From Zavarzinia aquatilis (GTDB lineage Bacteria; Pseudomonadota; Alphaproteobacteria; Zavarziniales; Zavarziniaceae), in NCBI RefSeq assembly GCF_003173035.1, contig NZ_QGLE01000007.1:124001-188000 (forward strand): a stretch of 64,000 bases of DNA. Reading direction: 5' to 3'. Numbering within the stretch: position 1 is the first letter of the stretch; every line of letters begins with the position of its first letter. The translations under genes were made by a program, and so were the position numbers. The notes beneath the pieces were generated by a model that made no database searches, was not told the origin of the DNA, and was given only the letters and a program-made list of their open reading frames with translations. Of this stretch, positions 8,438 through 20,379 are shown one piece after another.

Positions 8438-8974
8438 TTACTTCACGTCGGCCTGGACCTTCATCGAGATGATGGTGTCCTGCGGCGCGGGCACCGAGCC
8501 GGACTGGCCGAGGCCGCGCTTGATCTTGTCGACGAATTCCATGCCCGAGATCACCTGGCCGAAGACCGTGTACTGGCCGTCGAGGAAACGCGAGGGCTGG
8601 AAGCAGATGAAGAACTGGCTGTCGCCCGAATCCGGGCTCTGCGAGCGGGCCATGCCGACCGTGCCACGGCCGAAGGGCGCGTTCGAGAATTCGGCCTTCA
8701 GCTTCTTGCCCGAGCCGCCCATGCCGGTGCCGGTCGGATCGCCGGTCTGGGCCATGAAGCCCTCGATCACGCGATGGAAGACGATGCCGTCATAGAAGCC
8801 CTGGCGGGTCAATTCCTTGATCCGGGCAACATGGTTCGGCGCGAGGTCCGGCCGCAGCTCGATGACGACGGTGCCATCCTTGAGCTGGAGCAGCAGGGTG
8901 TTTTCGGGATCGGCGGCAGCCGCAGCAGAGGTCATGGCAAACATCGCTAGTAGAATTGCAAACAGGCGCTTCAT
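8438..8974 (-). CDS. Secreted cyclophilin-type peptidyl-prolyl isomerase (178 aa)
   Basis: Catalyses proline cis-trans isomerisation during protein folding. The start after GGAAGGAG gives a signal peptide (MKRLFAILLAMFAMTSAAAA), so the enzyme is periplasmic. The cyclophilin core is intact: FHRVIEGFMAQTGDPTGTG contains the active-site Arg and Gln, and SQFFICFQPSRFLDGQYTVFG the substrate pocket. It resembles PpiA more than cytoplasmic PpiB because of the export signal. It sits 54 bases after coaD on the same strand. Confidence 0.93.
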   Translation of the reverse strand: MKRLFAILLAMFAMTSAAAAADPENTLLLQLKDGTVVIELRPDLAPNHVARIKELTRQGFYDGIVFHRVIEGFMAQTGDPTGTGMGGSGKKLKAEFSNAPFGRGTVGMARSQSPDSGDSQFFICFQPSRFLDGQYTVFGQVISGMEFVDKIKRGLGQSGSVPAPQDTIISMKVQADVK

Positions 8975-9028
8975 ACCCCAACTCCTTCCGAAGGTCTTGG
9001 GTAAAGGTCTCGACACAGAGCAAATAAC

Positions 9029-9537
9029 TCAGGCGGATTTGAGGCTTTCCAGCTTCAGGCGCAGTCGCTCGGCCACCACGGCCGGCACGAAGGCGCCATA
9101 GCTGCCGCCCAACCGGGCGACATCCTTCACGAGGCTCGACGCGATCGCCTGATGGGCGAGATCGGCCATCAGGAACACGGTCTCGACCTCGGGCGCCATG
9201 GTGGCGTTCATGCCGGTCATCTGGAATTCATAGTCGAAGTCGGTGCCGGAACGCAGGCCCCGCAACAGCACCGAGGCGCCATGGGCCCGGGCGAAATCGA
9301 CCACCAGGCCCTTGAACGGCACCACGGCGATCTCGCCCACGCCCGGTTCGCCGGCAAGGCCGGCGACCAGCTCGCCCATCATTTCCAGCCGCTCGTCGAA
9401 ATCGAACATGGGCGATTTGCCGGAATTGATGCCGATCCCGATCACCAGCCGGTCGACGAGCTTCGCGCCGCGCCGGATGATGTCGAAATGGCCGAGGGTC
9501 GGCGGATCGAAGGTGCCGGGATAGACGCCGATCCGGC

Positions 9538-9541
<4 letters not shown>
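9029..9541 (-). CDS. coaD: Phosphopantetheine adenylyltransferase
   Basis: Adenylates 4'-phosphopantetheine, the penultimate step of coenzyme A synthesis. The nucleotidyltransferase motif [14 protein letters not shown] near the N-terminus and the [17 protein letters not shown] segment identify it. At 170 aa it has standard length. Its ATG overlaps the gyrA stop by four bases (ATGA), giving coupled translation with gyrA. Confidence 0.96.
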
Positions 9542-12369
<2,828 letters not shown>

Positions 12370-12578
12370 GAGATATGCTTGCTGTTTGCGCCGGTCGTCA
12401 GCGTCTCGGATGGCCGCGGCGGCCTGTTCCGTAACGGGACTGTAGCAAGCCCGGGCGGGCCTTTGCCAGAGCGAAAAAACCGCCGGCAAGCCTTTGATTC
12501 AAAAGGTATTTTTTGCCATCCTGGCGGGCCCTCCGCGCGATCCCCGGAATGCGGGTCGAGAATCGCCCGGCAAGCCGC

Positions 12579-13889
12579 TCAGATCGCCGCCAGCGCCTCG
12601 TCCAGATGGCCGAGAAAGATGTCCGCGTGTTCGGGCCGGAATACCAGCGGGGGGCGAATTTTCAGGATGTTGGCGAAGGGGCCGGTCGCGCTGATCAGCA
12701 CGCCCCGCTCGCGCAGGTCGTTGACGAGGCGGGCGGTCTCGGCGCTCGCCGGGGTCTTGCGCGCCCGATCGGTGACGAGTTCGGCGCCGATGAAGAGGCC
12801 GCTGCCGCGCAGATCGCCGATCAGATCGTGCTTCCGGCCGAGCCGGCGCAGGCCCGCCATCAGATGGGCGCCGGTTGCCCGCGCATTCTCCACCAGCCCT
12901 TCGGCCTTGATCACCGACAGCACGGCGCCAGCGACCGCGCAGGACACCGGATTGCCGCCGAAAGTATTGAAATAGCGGATGTCGCGGCCGAATTCGGCCA
13001 CCACCTCGGGGCGCGTCATCACCCCGGCCACCGGATGGCCGTTGCCCATGGGCTTGCCGACGGTCGCCATGTCCGGCACCAGGCCGTGGCGCGCGAAGCC
13101 CCACATGCCGGTGCCCAGCCGGCCGAAGCCGGGCTGGACCTCGTCGGCGATGAAAAGGCCGCCAGCCGCCCGCACGGCGGCGACGGCGGAGGCGAGGAAG
13201 CCGGGCGGATCGGCGAAGACGCCGTCCGAGGAAAAGATCGTGTCCACCAGCAGGGCGGCGGGCCGGATGCCCTTGTCGGCGAAATCGGCGAGCGCAGCCT
13301 CGACCCCGGCCAGAAAGCGGGCACCGACATCGCCCTCGCCCCTGTAGCCGTCGGGCGCCGGCACCAGCCGGACATGGGGCCCGCGCGCGACCGCCGGCCC
13401 AAGGGAGGGGGAGAGTTCGGCCAGAACGCCGGTGACACCGTGATAGGCGAGTTCGGTCACGATGATGCCGGTGCCGCCCGTGTGCTTGCGGGCGATGCGC
13501 AGGGCAAGATCATTCGCCTCGCTACCGGTGCAGGTCATCATCAGGTGGCCGAGTTCGGGCGGCCCCTCGGCCAGCAGCTTCTCGGCGTAATCGAGGATGC
13601 CCTCGTGGACATAGCGGGTGTGGGTGTTGAGGATCGCCGCCTGCCGCGACAGGGCCTCCACGACCACCGGATGGCAATGCCCGACCGAGGCGACATTGTT
13701 GTAGACGTCGAGATAGGCCTTGCCGGCCTGATCGTAGAGCCACACCCCCTGCCCCCGCACGACATGCAGGGGATGGGCATAGAACAGCCGGTAAGCGGGG
13801 CCGAGCAGGCGGCGCCGACGCTCGATCAGGGCGTCCTCGGCGGCATCGCCGGTGCCGGTTCCGGGGACATAGGCATTGATCATGGTCAT
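12579..13889 (-). CDS. Class III aminotransferase-fold PLP enzyme, likely 5-phosphohydroxylysine/phosphoethanolamine phospho-lyase type
   Basis: A 436-residue fold-type I PLP enzyme. The PLP lysine is Lys279 in ATVGKPMGNGHP, the cofactor aspartate Asp249 in FIADEVQPGFGR, and the phosphate site is CTGSEAND. The GKPMGNGHP variant of the lysine motif and the TFGGNPVSCAVAGAVL segment are typical of the AGXT2L-like branch, which contains phospho-lyases acting on O-phosphoethanolamine or 5-phosphohydroxylysine rather than true transaminases. The gene overlaps the upstream kinase by four bases (ATGA), which supports a kinase/phospho-lyase pair. An ordinary omega-aminotransferase role cannot be excluded. 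Confidence 0.82.
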   Translation of the reverse strand: MTMINAYVPGTGTGDAAEDALIERRRRLLGPAYRLFYAHPLHVVRGQGVWLYDQAGKAYLDVYNNVASVGHCHPVVVEALSRQAAILNTHTRYVHEGILDYAEKLLAEGPPELGHLMMTCTGSEANDLALRIARKHTGGTGIIVTELAYHGVTGVLAELSPSLGPAVARGPHVRLVPAPDGYRGEGDVGARFLAGVEAALADFADKGIRPAALLVDTIFSSDGVFADPPGFLASAVAAVRAAGGLFIADEVQPGFGRLGTGMWGFARHGLVPDMATVGKPMGNGHPVAGVMTRPEVVAEFGRDIRYFNTFGGNPVSCAVAGAVLSVIKAEGLVENARATGAHLMAGLRRLGRKHDLIGDLRGSGLFIGAELVTDRARKTPASAETARLVNDLRERGVLISATGPFANILKIRPPLVFRPEHADIFLGHLDEALAAI

Positions 13890-14920
13890 CGCGTCTCTCC
13901 TTGCAGGGCGCTGCCGAACAAGGCCCCGACCGCGCCGGGCGCGAAACCCGACAGGCGACGCAGGCCGGCCCAAGCGCCGGGATTGTTGCGCAGGATATAG
14001 GCGCGGTTTTCGGGCTGCAGCCCGGCCCGCCAATGGGTGATGGCGATGGTCAGCACCATGCGGGCGGCCATCAGATCGGGCAGCACCCCGATTTCCGCTT
14101 CCGTCAGCGGCCGCTCGGCGTGATAGGCGCGCGCGAAAGCCAGCACCCGCGCCAGCGGCGCCTCGCCCTCGTCCATCTGATAGGCGAGCGCGGTGCCGAG
14201 GTCGGCGACGGCGGGCGCAGACAGCGCATCGCCGAAGTCGATGATGCCGGCAATCGTGTCGGGATCGCCCTGCCGGGTGACGACATTATGGGGATTGAGA
14301 TCGTTGTGGATCAGCTGGCGCGGCAGGGCATGGACAATGGGCGCCGTCCGGTCCTCGAAATGGTCGATGGTCCGGGCCACCAGCGCCCGATCCGCCGCAT
14401 CCTCGATGGAATTCAGCAAGCCGCGCACCTGGCCGACCCGCGTCGCATCCCACAACAACTGGCGCTCCATCGCCTCGTGCCGGAAATCGGCCAGCGCGCG
14501 GTCGATCCGGCCGAGCAACGCGCCAAGGCGCGCCGACTGCAACGGCGACAGCGCGCTGGCATGAAGGGAGACGCCGTCGAGATAGGTCAACAAACGGGTC
14601 AGCATGGCGGTTTCGCCGTGAACGAAGTCGCTCCGCCCATCGAGGGTCGGCACCACCCGGGGCAAGGGCAAGCCGTGATCGCGCGCGGCCAGATGCAACA
14701 GCGCAGCGCCTTGCAGACGGGTGATCGCGGGGGCTTCGGCCGGATTGGCCATCTTCAGGACGAAGCCGCGGCCCCGGTCGTCGGTCAGTCGGAAATTCCG
14801 ATCGCGTTCGCCGGGGATCGCCTCGATACGGCCGGTCAGGCCATAATGTTCCCGGATCAGGCGTGCTGCGGACTCGACCGAAACGGCGGGCGCGGCGAGG
14901 GTCAGAACATCGGCGGGCAT
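13886..14920 (-). CDS. APH-fold kinase, hydroxylysine kinase-like (344 aa)
   Basis: An aminoglycoside-phosphotransferase-fold small-molecule kinase. The motifs are ERDRNFRL (residues about 38-45), the ATP lysine in FVLKMAN (near 56), the catalytic loop HNDLNPHN (205-212) and the metal-binding IIDFGD (226-231). The N-terminal ERDRNF motif and neighbouring class III enzyme match hydroxylysine kinase (HYKK/AGPHD1) systems, in which GTP-dependent phosphorylation of 5-hydroxy-L-lysine precedes phospho-lyase cleavage. The ATG has AGAG upstream; an in-frame TTG two codons earlier is less likely. Substrate is inferred, not shown. Confidence 0.8.
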   Translation of the reverse strand: MPADVLTLAAPAVSVESAARLIREHYGLTGRIEAIPGERDRNFRLTDDRGRGFVLKMANPAEAPAITRLQGAALLHLAARDHGLPLPRVVPTLDGRSDFVHGETAMLTRLLTYLDGVSLHASALSPLQSARLGALLGRIDRALADFRHEAMERQLLWDATRVGQVRGLLNSIEDAADRALVARTIDHFEDRTAPIVHALPRQLIHNDLNPHNVVTRQGDPDTIAGIIDFGDALSAPAVADLGTALAYQMDEGEAPLARVLAFARAYHAERPLTEAEIGVLPDLMAARMVLTIAITHWRAGLQPENRAYILRNNPGAWAGLRRLSGFAPGAVGALFGSALQGETR

Positions 14921-14988
14921 CGGCAACTCTGTCGGGACTCGGACACGGTCCTATCTTGCCCCGCCGCCGGGCGGCGCGAAAGGACACC

Positions 14989-15306
14989 ATGGCGAAAGAC
15001 ACGGGCAAGGCGCTGAACACCGGATGGGACGACATCGTCCTGGTCTGCGCGAAATGCGAGCGCAAATTGAAGGGCGGCTTCGGCCCGTCGGGCAAGAAGG
15101 ACTTGTCGAAAGTGCTCGCCCGCGCTCTCGACGAGCAGGGCGCGCGGATCGGCGTCGTCGAGACCCTGTGCCTCGACGTCTGCCCGCGCGGCGGCGTCAC
15201 CGCCTTGCTGGCCAGCCGGCCCGGGCGATTTTCGGTCATCCGCGAGGGAACGCCGGTCGAGGACGCGCTGGCCGCCCTCGATCTTGACGAAGCTCAGTCC
15301 GGATAG
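14989..15306 (+). CDS. Thioredoxin-like [2Fe-2S] ferredoxin family protein (105 aa)
   Basis: Contains VCAKCERKLKGG near the N-terminus and TLCLDVCPRGGVT near residue 65. These are four cysteines in the spacing of thioredoxin-like 2Fe-2S ferredoxins, with a CPRGG turn. Likely a small cytoplasmic electron carrier or metal-binding protein; no partner is evident nearby. AAAGGAC precedes the ATG. It starts back-to-back with the kinase gene, so this gap holds divergent promoters. It overlaps the convergent downstream gene by 13 bases. Confidence 0.75.
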   Translation: MAKDTGKALNTGWDDIVLVCAKCERKLKGGFGPSGKKDLSKVLARALDEQGARIGVVETLCLDVCPRGGVTALLASRPGRFSVIREGTPVEDALAALDLDEAQSG

Positions 15307-15719
15307 CCGCCGACGAGGCCGATCACCTGGCGCTGCAACCGGCTGAGGCGGCGGTGCGCGGCGGGACCGACGATGGGTGTGCGCGGCTCGATGGCACAGG
15401 TGATCACGATGCCCTGGTTGGTCGGGTCGACATAGAGCGGATAGAACGCCCCGAGCGAAAACAGCGTCGGCCCCTGTTCCCAGACGACGATGCCATGGTC
15501 GGAATCGAGCTGATAAAGGCTGTAGCCGCGCGGGGACCGGCGCAGGAACTCGACCGCCTCGGACACGATCATGCCCGGCACCACGACCCGGCGGGCGCGG
15601 CGGCGGCGCGGCACGACAATGAAATCGGGCTGTTTCAGCGTGCCATAGAGCAGCAGGACGGCGAAAATCCCGGCGACGACATAGCCCAGCCAGTTCAGAT
15701 GGGTGAATACGCCGTTCAA
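15294..15719 (-). CDS. Membrane-anchored protein of unknown function (141 aa)
   Basis: One N-terminal transmembrane helix (about residues 10-27) is followed by a basic stretch (PRRRRARR) and a soluble domain rich in beta-type hydrophobic segments (GIVVWEQGPTLFSLGAFYPL). The orientation is probably cytoplasmic for the basic side. No family recognised. The 3' end overlaps the convergent ferredoxin-like gene by 13 bases. Confidence 0.65.
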   Translation of the reverse strand: MNGVFTHLNWLGYVVAGIFAVLLLYGTLKQPDFIVVPRRRRARRVVVPGMIVSEAVEFLRRSPRGYSLYQLDSDHGIVVWEQGPTLFSLGAFYPLYVDPTNQGIVITCAIEPRTPIVGPAAHRRLSRLQRQVIGLVGGYPD

Positions 15720-15856
15720 CTGCCGACCGCCTCCCGCGGCCGCCCGGGCGGGGCGGCATGGCGGCAGGTAATGCCATCGTTAACCAATGGTCAAGGGCCG
15801 AGCCCCGCCGAAGTCGCCCCGATCCGCGGGAATCGCCCCCGGAATAAAGACCGACC

Positions 15857-16783
15857 TCAGTCCTGCCAGTCGAGCCCCATGGCCTGGTAACGCTCGCGGT
15901 CCTCGGCCCAGTTGGCCCGGACCTTGACGAAGAGGAACAGATGGACGCGGCGATCGAAGACCTGCTCCATCTCTTCCCGCGCCATGCTGCCGACGATCTT
16001 CACCGTCTGGCCGCCCTTGCCGAGGACAATGGCCTTCTGGCCGTCCCGCTCGACATAGATCACCTGTTCGATGCGGACCGAGCCGTCTTTCTGGTCCTTC
16101 CAGCTTTCGGTCTCGACGTGGATCGAATAGGGCAGTTCCTGATGCAGGCGCAGGTAAATCTTCTCGCGCGTGATCTCAGCCGCCAGCATCCTCTCCGGCA
16201 GGTCGGACAGCTGGTCTTCCGGGAACAGCCAGGGGCCTTCCGGCAGGCGCGCCTCGATGGCGTCCATCAGATCCTTGCAGCCGTTGCCGCCGCTGGCCGA
16301 GATCATGAAGGTGGCATCGAAGTCGAGCCGGTCGTTCATGGCCTTGGCGAGTTCGAGCAGGCTCTCGCGCTTCACGAGGTCGATCTTGTTGAGGGCGAGC
16401 AGGCATTTCCGGCCGCTGCCCTTCAGGCCCTCGACCACCGATTCGACGGCATCGTCGATGCCGCGTTCGGCATCGACCACCATGACGACGAGGTCGGCAT
16501 CCGAGGCACCGGCCCAGGCGGCGGCGACCATGGCCCGGTCGAGGCGACGCTTCGGCGCGAAGACGCCCGGGGTATCGACGAAGATGAACTGCGACTTGCC
16601 GCGCACGGCGATGCCGGTGACCCGGGTCCGCGTCGTCTGCACCTTCTGGGTGACGATGGACACCTTGCTGCCGACGAGGCGGTTGGTCAGGGTCGACTTG
16701 CCGGCGTTGGTCGGGCCGATGATGGCGACGAAACCGGCGCGGGTCGGGCCCTCCGCGCTGGTGTCGGGAACGGTATCGGTCAT
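15857..16783 (-). CDS. era: GTPase Era
   Basis: An essential GTPase that binds 16S rRNA during 30S subunit maturation. The G1 motif is GPTNAGKST, G3 DTPGVFAP and G4 NKIDL. A KH domain with the VLGKGGQTVKIVG loop occupies the C-terminal third. At 308 aa the length is normal. The start overlaps the rnc stop by four bases (ATGA), so era is coupled to RNase III production. The usual downstream recO is absent here. Confidence 0.97.
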   Translation of the reverse strand: MTDTVPDTSAEGPTRAGFVAIIGPTNAGKSTLTNRLVGSKVSIVTQKVQTTRTRVTGIAVRGKSQFIFVDTPGVFAPKRRLDRAMVAAAWAGASDADLVVMVVDAERGIDDAVESVVEGLKGSGRKCLLALNKIDLVKRESLLELAKAMNDRLDFDATFMISASGGNGCKDLMDAIEARLPEGPWLFPEDQLSDLPERMLAAEITREKIYLRLHQELPYSIHVETESWKDQKDGSVRIEQVIYVERDGQKAIVLGKGGQTVKIVGSMAREEMEQVFDRRVHLFLFVKVRANWAEDRERYQAMGLDWQD

Positions 16784-17451
16784 GCTTTGGCTTTCAGGGC
16801 ATCGTGCAGGGCCTTGGCGGCTTCCTGCTCGGCTATGCGTTTGGACGAGCCCCGCCCCTCGGCCGAATGGCCGCCGGGCAGCAATGCGGCGACGACGAAG
16901 ACCGGGGCATGGTCGGGCCCGCTGCGGTCGACGGTCTCGTAGCGCGGCTGGCCGAGGCCCTGCGCCACCGACCATTCCTGCAGCTCGGTCTTGGCGTCCT
17001 TGGGCGGGGTGATGCGATTGGCGAAATAATCGGCCCACAGGCGCGAGACGACGCCGCGCGCGGCCGGCAGCCCGCCGTCGAGATAGACCGCGGCGATCAC
17101 CGCTTCCATCGCATCGGCGAGAATGGCCGGCTTCGAGCGGCCGCCCTGTTCGTCTTCGCCCTTGGCGAGGCGAAGATAGCGGCCAAGGCCGATATCCTCG
17201 GCGATGCGCGACAGGGTTTCACGCCGGACGAGACCGTTCAGGCGGACGGCCAGCGCCCCCTCCTCCCACCCCGGATGGGCGGCATAGAGGGTTTCGGCAA
17301 TGACCATGCCCAGCACCCGGTCGCCGAGGAATTCCAGCCGTTCGTTCGAGACCTCGGCGCCGAAACTCTTGTGCGTCAGGGCACGGGTCAGCAGTGCCCG
17401 GTCGGCGAAACGATGGCCGAGCGCCTGGATCAGTCCGTCGACGGCGATCAC
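16780..17451 (-). CDS. rnc: Ribonuclease III
   Basis: Cleaves double-stranded RNA in rRNA precursors and mRNAs. The family signature NERLEFLGDRVLGM, the second catalytic motif LADAMEAVIAAVYLDGG, and a C-terminal double-stranded RNA-binding domain (AKTELQEWSVAQGLGQPRYE) are all present. The start is a GTG overlapping the lepB stop in the sequence GTGA. This gives 223 aa, the family norm; a longer N-terminus would run into lepB. Confidence 0.96.
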   Translation of the reverse strand: MIAVDGLIQALGHRFADRALLTRALTHKSFGAEVSNERLEFLGDRVLGMVIAETLYAAHPGWEEGALAVRLNGLVRRETLSRIAEDIGLGRYLRLAKGEDEQGGRSKPAILADAMEAVIAAVYLDGGLPAARGVVSRLWADYFANRITPPKDAKTELQEWSVAQGLGQPRYETVDRSGPDHAPVFVVAALLPGGHSAEGRGSSKRIAEQEAAKALHDALKAKA

Positions 17452-18197
17452 CGGACGCCTTGCAGCAGTCGGCCATAGCGGATGGCGCCGAACCATTTCC
17501 ACGGCTCGAACAACCCGGCGGAGCCGTCGGTCGAGAAGAAGATGATCTGGGCGTGGCCGACCAGATTTTCCGCTGGCACGAAACCGACGCCGCCATATTC
17601 CGGCTTGATCCGGCTGTCGGACGAATCGTCCCGATTGTCGCCCATGGCGAAATAATGCCCGGGCGGCACTTCATAGGTACCGGTATTGTCGGCGCTGCCG
17701 CCGGTGATCTCGTTGAAGGTGATGTAGGTGACGCCGTTCGGCAGGGTCTCGCGATATTGCTCGATCCGGCGCACACCGCCATTCGGCATATTGTCGATGT
17801 AGTCCTCGATCCGGACGCGCGGCACCGGCACGTCGTTGATGATCAGCACGCCGTCGGCCATGCGGATGCGATCGCCCGGAAGACCGACGATACGCTTGAT
17901 ATAGTCGATATTCGTGTCGCCCGGCTTGCGGAACACGACGACGTCGCCCCGCGTCACCGGCTGTTCCAGCACGCGGCCCTCGAACAGGTCGAGGCCGAGC
18001 GGCAGGGAATAGCGGGAATAGCCGTAGGAATATTTCGAGACGAACAGATAGTCGCCGATTTCCAGCGTCGGCCGCATCGAACCGGACGGGATGTTGAACG
18101 GCTCGAACGCCACGGTACGGATCACGATCGCGATCAGCACGGCATAGACGACGGTAAGTACGGTCTCCACGAAGGAGGACCGGCCAGCCTTTTTCAT
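17448..18197 (-). CDS. lepB: Signal peptidase I
   Basis: Removes signal peptides at the outer face of the inner membrane. An N-terminal transmembrane helix (residues 9-29) precedes the catalytic serine in PSGSM (Ser40). The general base lysine is in DYIKRIVGLPGD (Lys100), and the late motif GDNRDDSSDSR is intact. The start is chosen at MKKAG because GGGGAAG lies seven bases upstream. Two earlier in-frame ATGs exist. It is first in the lepB-rnc-era run, whose members overlap by four bases. Confidence 0.96.
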   Translation of the reverse strand: MKKAGRSSFVETVLTVVYAVLIAIVIRTVAFEPFNIPSGSMRPTLEIGDYLFVSKYSYGYSRYSLPLGLDLFEGRVLEQPVTRGDVVVFRKPGDTNIDYIKRIVGLPGDRIRMADGVLIINDVPVPRVRIEDYIDNMPNGGVRRIEQYRETLPNGVTYITFNEITGGSADNTGTYEVPPGHYFAMGDNRDDSSDSRIKPEYGGVGFVPAENLVGHAQIIFFSTDGSAGLFEPWKWFGAIRYGRLLQGVR

Positions 18198-18417
18198 AAC
18201 GTCTTCCCCGGAAACTGCCATCGCACACTCGTCCAAAGTCGCGGCATGAAGCCCCTACCCCGCTTTCCTGTCAACATCGGGCTTGCACCTGGACCGGGAT
18301 GACCGGCTTCATCGGGTTGAAAATCGGACGGGCGCCGGCAGGATTAAGGCGCGACCGTCCCGCCGATTGTGGATTAAGCTGCGCCTTCAGGGCGAAACAG
18401 AAGCGGGGGCGCAATCC

Positions 18418-19959
18418 ATGACAACGATCTCTCGACGCAAGTTGCTGGTTTCCGCCGGCTCGACGGTCGTCATGTTGGGGGCTGGCGCCCCGACCGCCCA
18501 TGCCATCAACCTCCGCTTCCAGGTTGTCGTCTATGGCGCGACTTCGGCCGGCGTTTTCGCCGCCTACGCCGCGGCGAGGGAAGGCATGAAGGTCGCGCTC
18601 GTCATCGGCCCAAATCCGATCGGCGGCATGACCGCGAATGGCCTCAGCCGCGCGGATGCCAATGAAAAGCAGCCGATCGGCGGCATGACGGGCGCCTTCT
18701 TCAAGGCCATGGGTGCGGCCTATGGCCAGCCCTCCGCCTTCCGATTCGAACCTCACGTCGCCGAAGCCCATTTCCGCGCCCTGCTCGCCGATGCCGAAAT
18801 CACTGTCTTCCAGCAGGACACGCTCGAGCGCAATCCGCTCACGCGCGACGGCAATCGCATCAAGTATATCGTGCTCGAGGACGGAACCCGTCTCGTCGGC
18901 GAGGTCTATATAGATTGCAGCTACGAGGGCGATCTCATGGCGGCCTCCGGCGTCAACTACGATCACGGCCGCGACGGACAATCCAAATACGGCGAGCCGA
19001 CGGCGGGCTTCGGCGTCGCCCAGAAAGTGGTGACCAAGGCCAAGGTGCGGACCGCGTCGGGCGCGCTGGTTCCCCTCGTCAAACCATTCCCCTCGACAGC
19101 GATCGGGGCCGGCGACGCGGCGGTCATGAATTACAACTACCGCCTCAGCCTGACCGACGACCCGACCGATCGCCGGCCGTTCGAGCGGCCCGCAGGCTAT
19201 AATTCCAACTGGTATCTGCTCGATATCGCCAAGGGCTTCACCCCCGACGGCTTCCATGCCGGCGGCGAGTTGCCCGGCATCGACAAGGTCGACCGAAACG
19301 CCGACACGGCGCCGGGACAGAACTGGGCCTACCCGTTGGGCAACCGGGCGCGGCGAAAGGCGATCACCGATTTTCACCGCCGCTACCAGGCCGGCCGGCT
19401 CTATTTCTTTGCCAATGACCCGCGGGTGCCGCAGTTCTTCCGCGACTCGACCAATGCCTGGGGGCTTTCCCGCAGCGAGTTCACCGACAACGACAACTGG
19501 CCCCGCCAGCTCTATGTCCGTGAAGGCCGCCGCCTCAAGGGTCTCTACAAACTCAAGCAGACCGACACCAACGAAGGCGCCCGCTTCGACGACGGCGTGC
19601 TGATCTGGGGCTACGATTACGACAGCCATCCGGTCCAGTATCTCGAGGGACCGAACGGCGAACTGGTGATCGAGGGCAGCAACAGCGGCGACACCCCGGG
19701 CATGGGCGCGAAGCGATACCATCTCCCGCTGCGCGCCATGTTGCCGGCGGAATCCCAGTGCGCCAACCTGATCGTGCCCGTCTGCGCATCGGTCACCCGC
19801 GTGGTCAATTGCAGCTACAGGATGGAGCCGGCCTATATGATGGCGGGTGAAGCCGCGGGCCTTTGCGCGGCCCACGCGGTCATCGGCAAGCTGTCGGTAC
19901 AGCGCGTCGACCGGATCGGCGTCGTCACCGCGCTGAAAGGCTACGGCGCGATCCTGTAA
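18418..19959 (+). CDS. Tat-exported FAD-dependent oxidoreductase (513 aa)
   Basis: The N-terminus ISRRKLLVSAG followed by a hydrophobic stretch and AHA is a twin-arginine signal peptide. The mature protein begins with an FAD Rossmann motif variant (VVYGATSAGVFAAYAAAREG) and an IGGMTANGLSR segment. It ends with a CSYRMEPAYMMAGEAAG region typical of the FAD_oxidored (PF12831-like) family. Substrate unknown; the enzyme should work in the periplasm. It lies on the opposite strand inside an otherwise conserved minus-strand housekeeping block (acpS on one side, lepB on the other), so it is probably a lineage-specific insertion. Confidence 0.82.
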   Translation: MTTISRRKLLVSAGSTVVMLGAGAPTAHAINLRFQVVVYGATSAGVFAAYAAAREGMKVALVIGPNPIGGMTANGLSRADANEKQPIGGMTGAFFKAMGAAYGQPSAFRFEPHVAEAHFRALLADAEITVFQQDTLERNPLTRDGNRIKYIVLEDGTRLVGEVYIDCSYEGDLMAASGVNYDHGRDGQSKYGEPTAGFGVAQKVVTKAKVRTASGALVPLVKPFPSTAIGAGDAAVMNYNYRLSLTDDPTDRRPFERPAGYNSNWYLLDIAKGFTPDGFHAGGELPGIDKVDRNADTAPGQNWAYPLGNRARRKAITDFHRRYQAGRLYFFANDPRVPQFFRDSTNAWGLSRSEFTDNDNWPRQLYVREGRRLKGLYKLKQTDTNEGARFDDGVLIWGYDYDSHPVQYLEGPNGELVIEGSNSGDTPGMGAKRYHLPLRAMLPAESQCANLIVPVCASVTRVVNCSYRMEPAYMMAGEAAGLCAAHAVIGKLSVQRVDRIGVVTALKGYGAIL

Positions 19960-19965
19960 CGCCGC

Positions 19966-20379
19966 CTATTGCGAGGGCCCCGGCGGCAGGGCGGAAATGA
20001 TCACGAGCGCGCTCGCCAGGGGCGGCTCGTCGGTCATGGTCAGGGCGATTTCGGCCCGCGTGCCCGGCGGCGTGATCGCCTGCAGACGCAGCAGGGCGCC
20101 GCCGGTCAGGGCCAGGGTCGGCTTGCCGAAACGGTCGTTGACGACGCCGACGTCCCGCCAGAACACACCGTTGGAAAAGCCGGTGCCCAGCGCCTTCACG
20201 CAGGCTTCCTTGGCAGCGTAACGCTTGGCGTAGGTCTCGACCCTTGTCATCTTGCGGCGATCGGCCTTGGCGCGCTCGACCTCGGTGAACACCCGCTCGA
20301 TGAAGCGGTCGCCGAACCGCTCCAGCGTCCGCGCGATGCGGCGGATGTCGATGAGGTCGGAGCCAAGGCCGATGATCAC
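19966..20379 (-). CDS. acpS: Holo-[acyl-carrier-protein] synthase
   Basis: Transfers 4'-phosphopantetheine from CoA to acyl carrier protein. [12 protein letters not shown] supplies the first metal-binding Asp (residue 8), and [14 protein letters not shown] supplies Glu58 and the substrate lysine. The start is the GTG that overlaps the pdxJ stop (GTGA), giving 137 aa, slightly longer than E. coli AcpS. The last residues are Pro-rich and not conserved. Confidence 0.94.
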   Translation of the reverse strand: MIIGLGSDLIDIRRIARTLERFGDRFIERVFTEVERAKADRRKMTRVETYAKRYAAKEACVKALGTGFSNGVFWRDVGVVNDRFGKPTLALTGGALLRLQAITPPGTRAEIALTMTDEPPLASALVIISALPPGPSQ

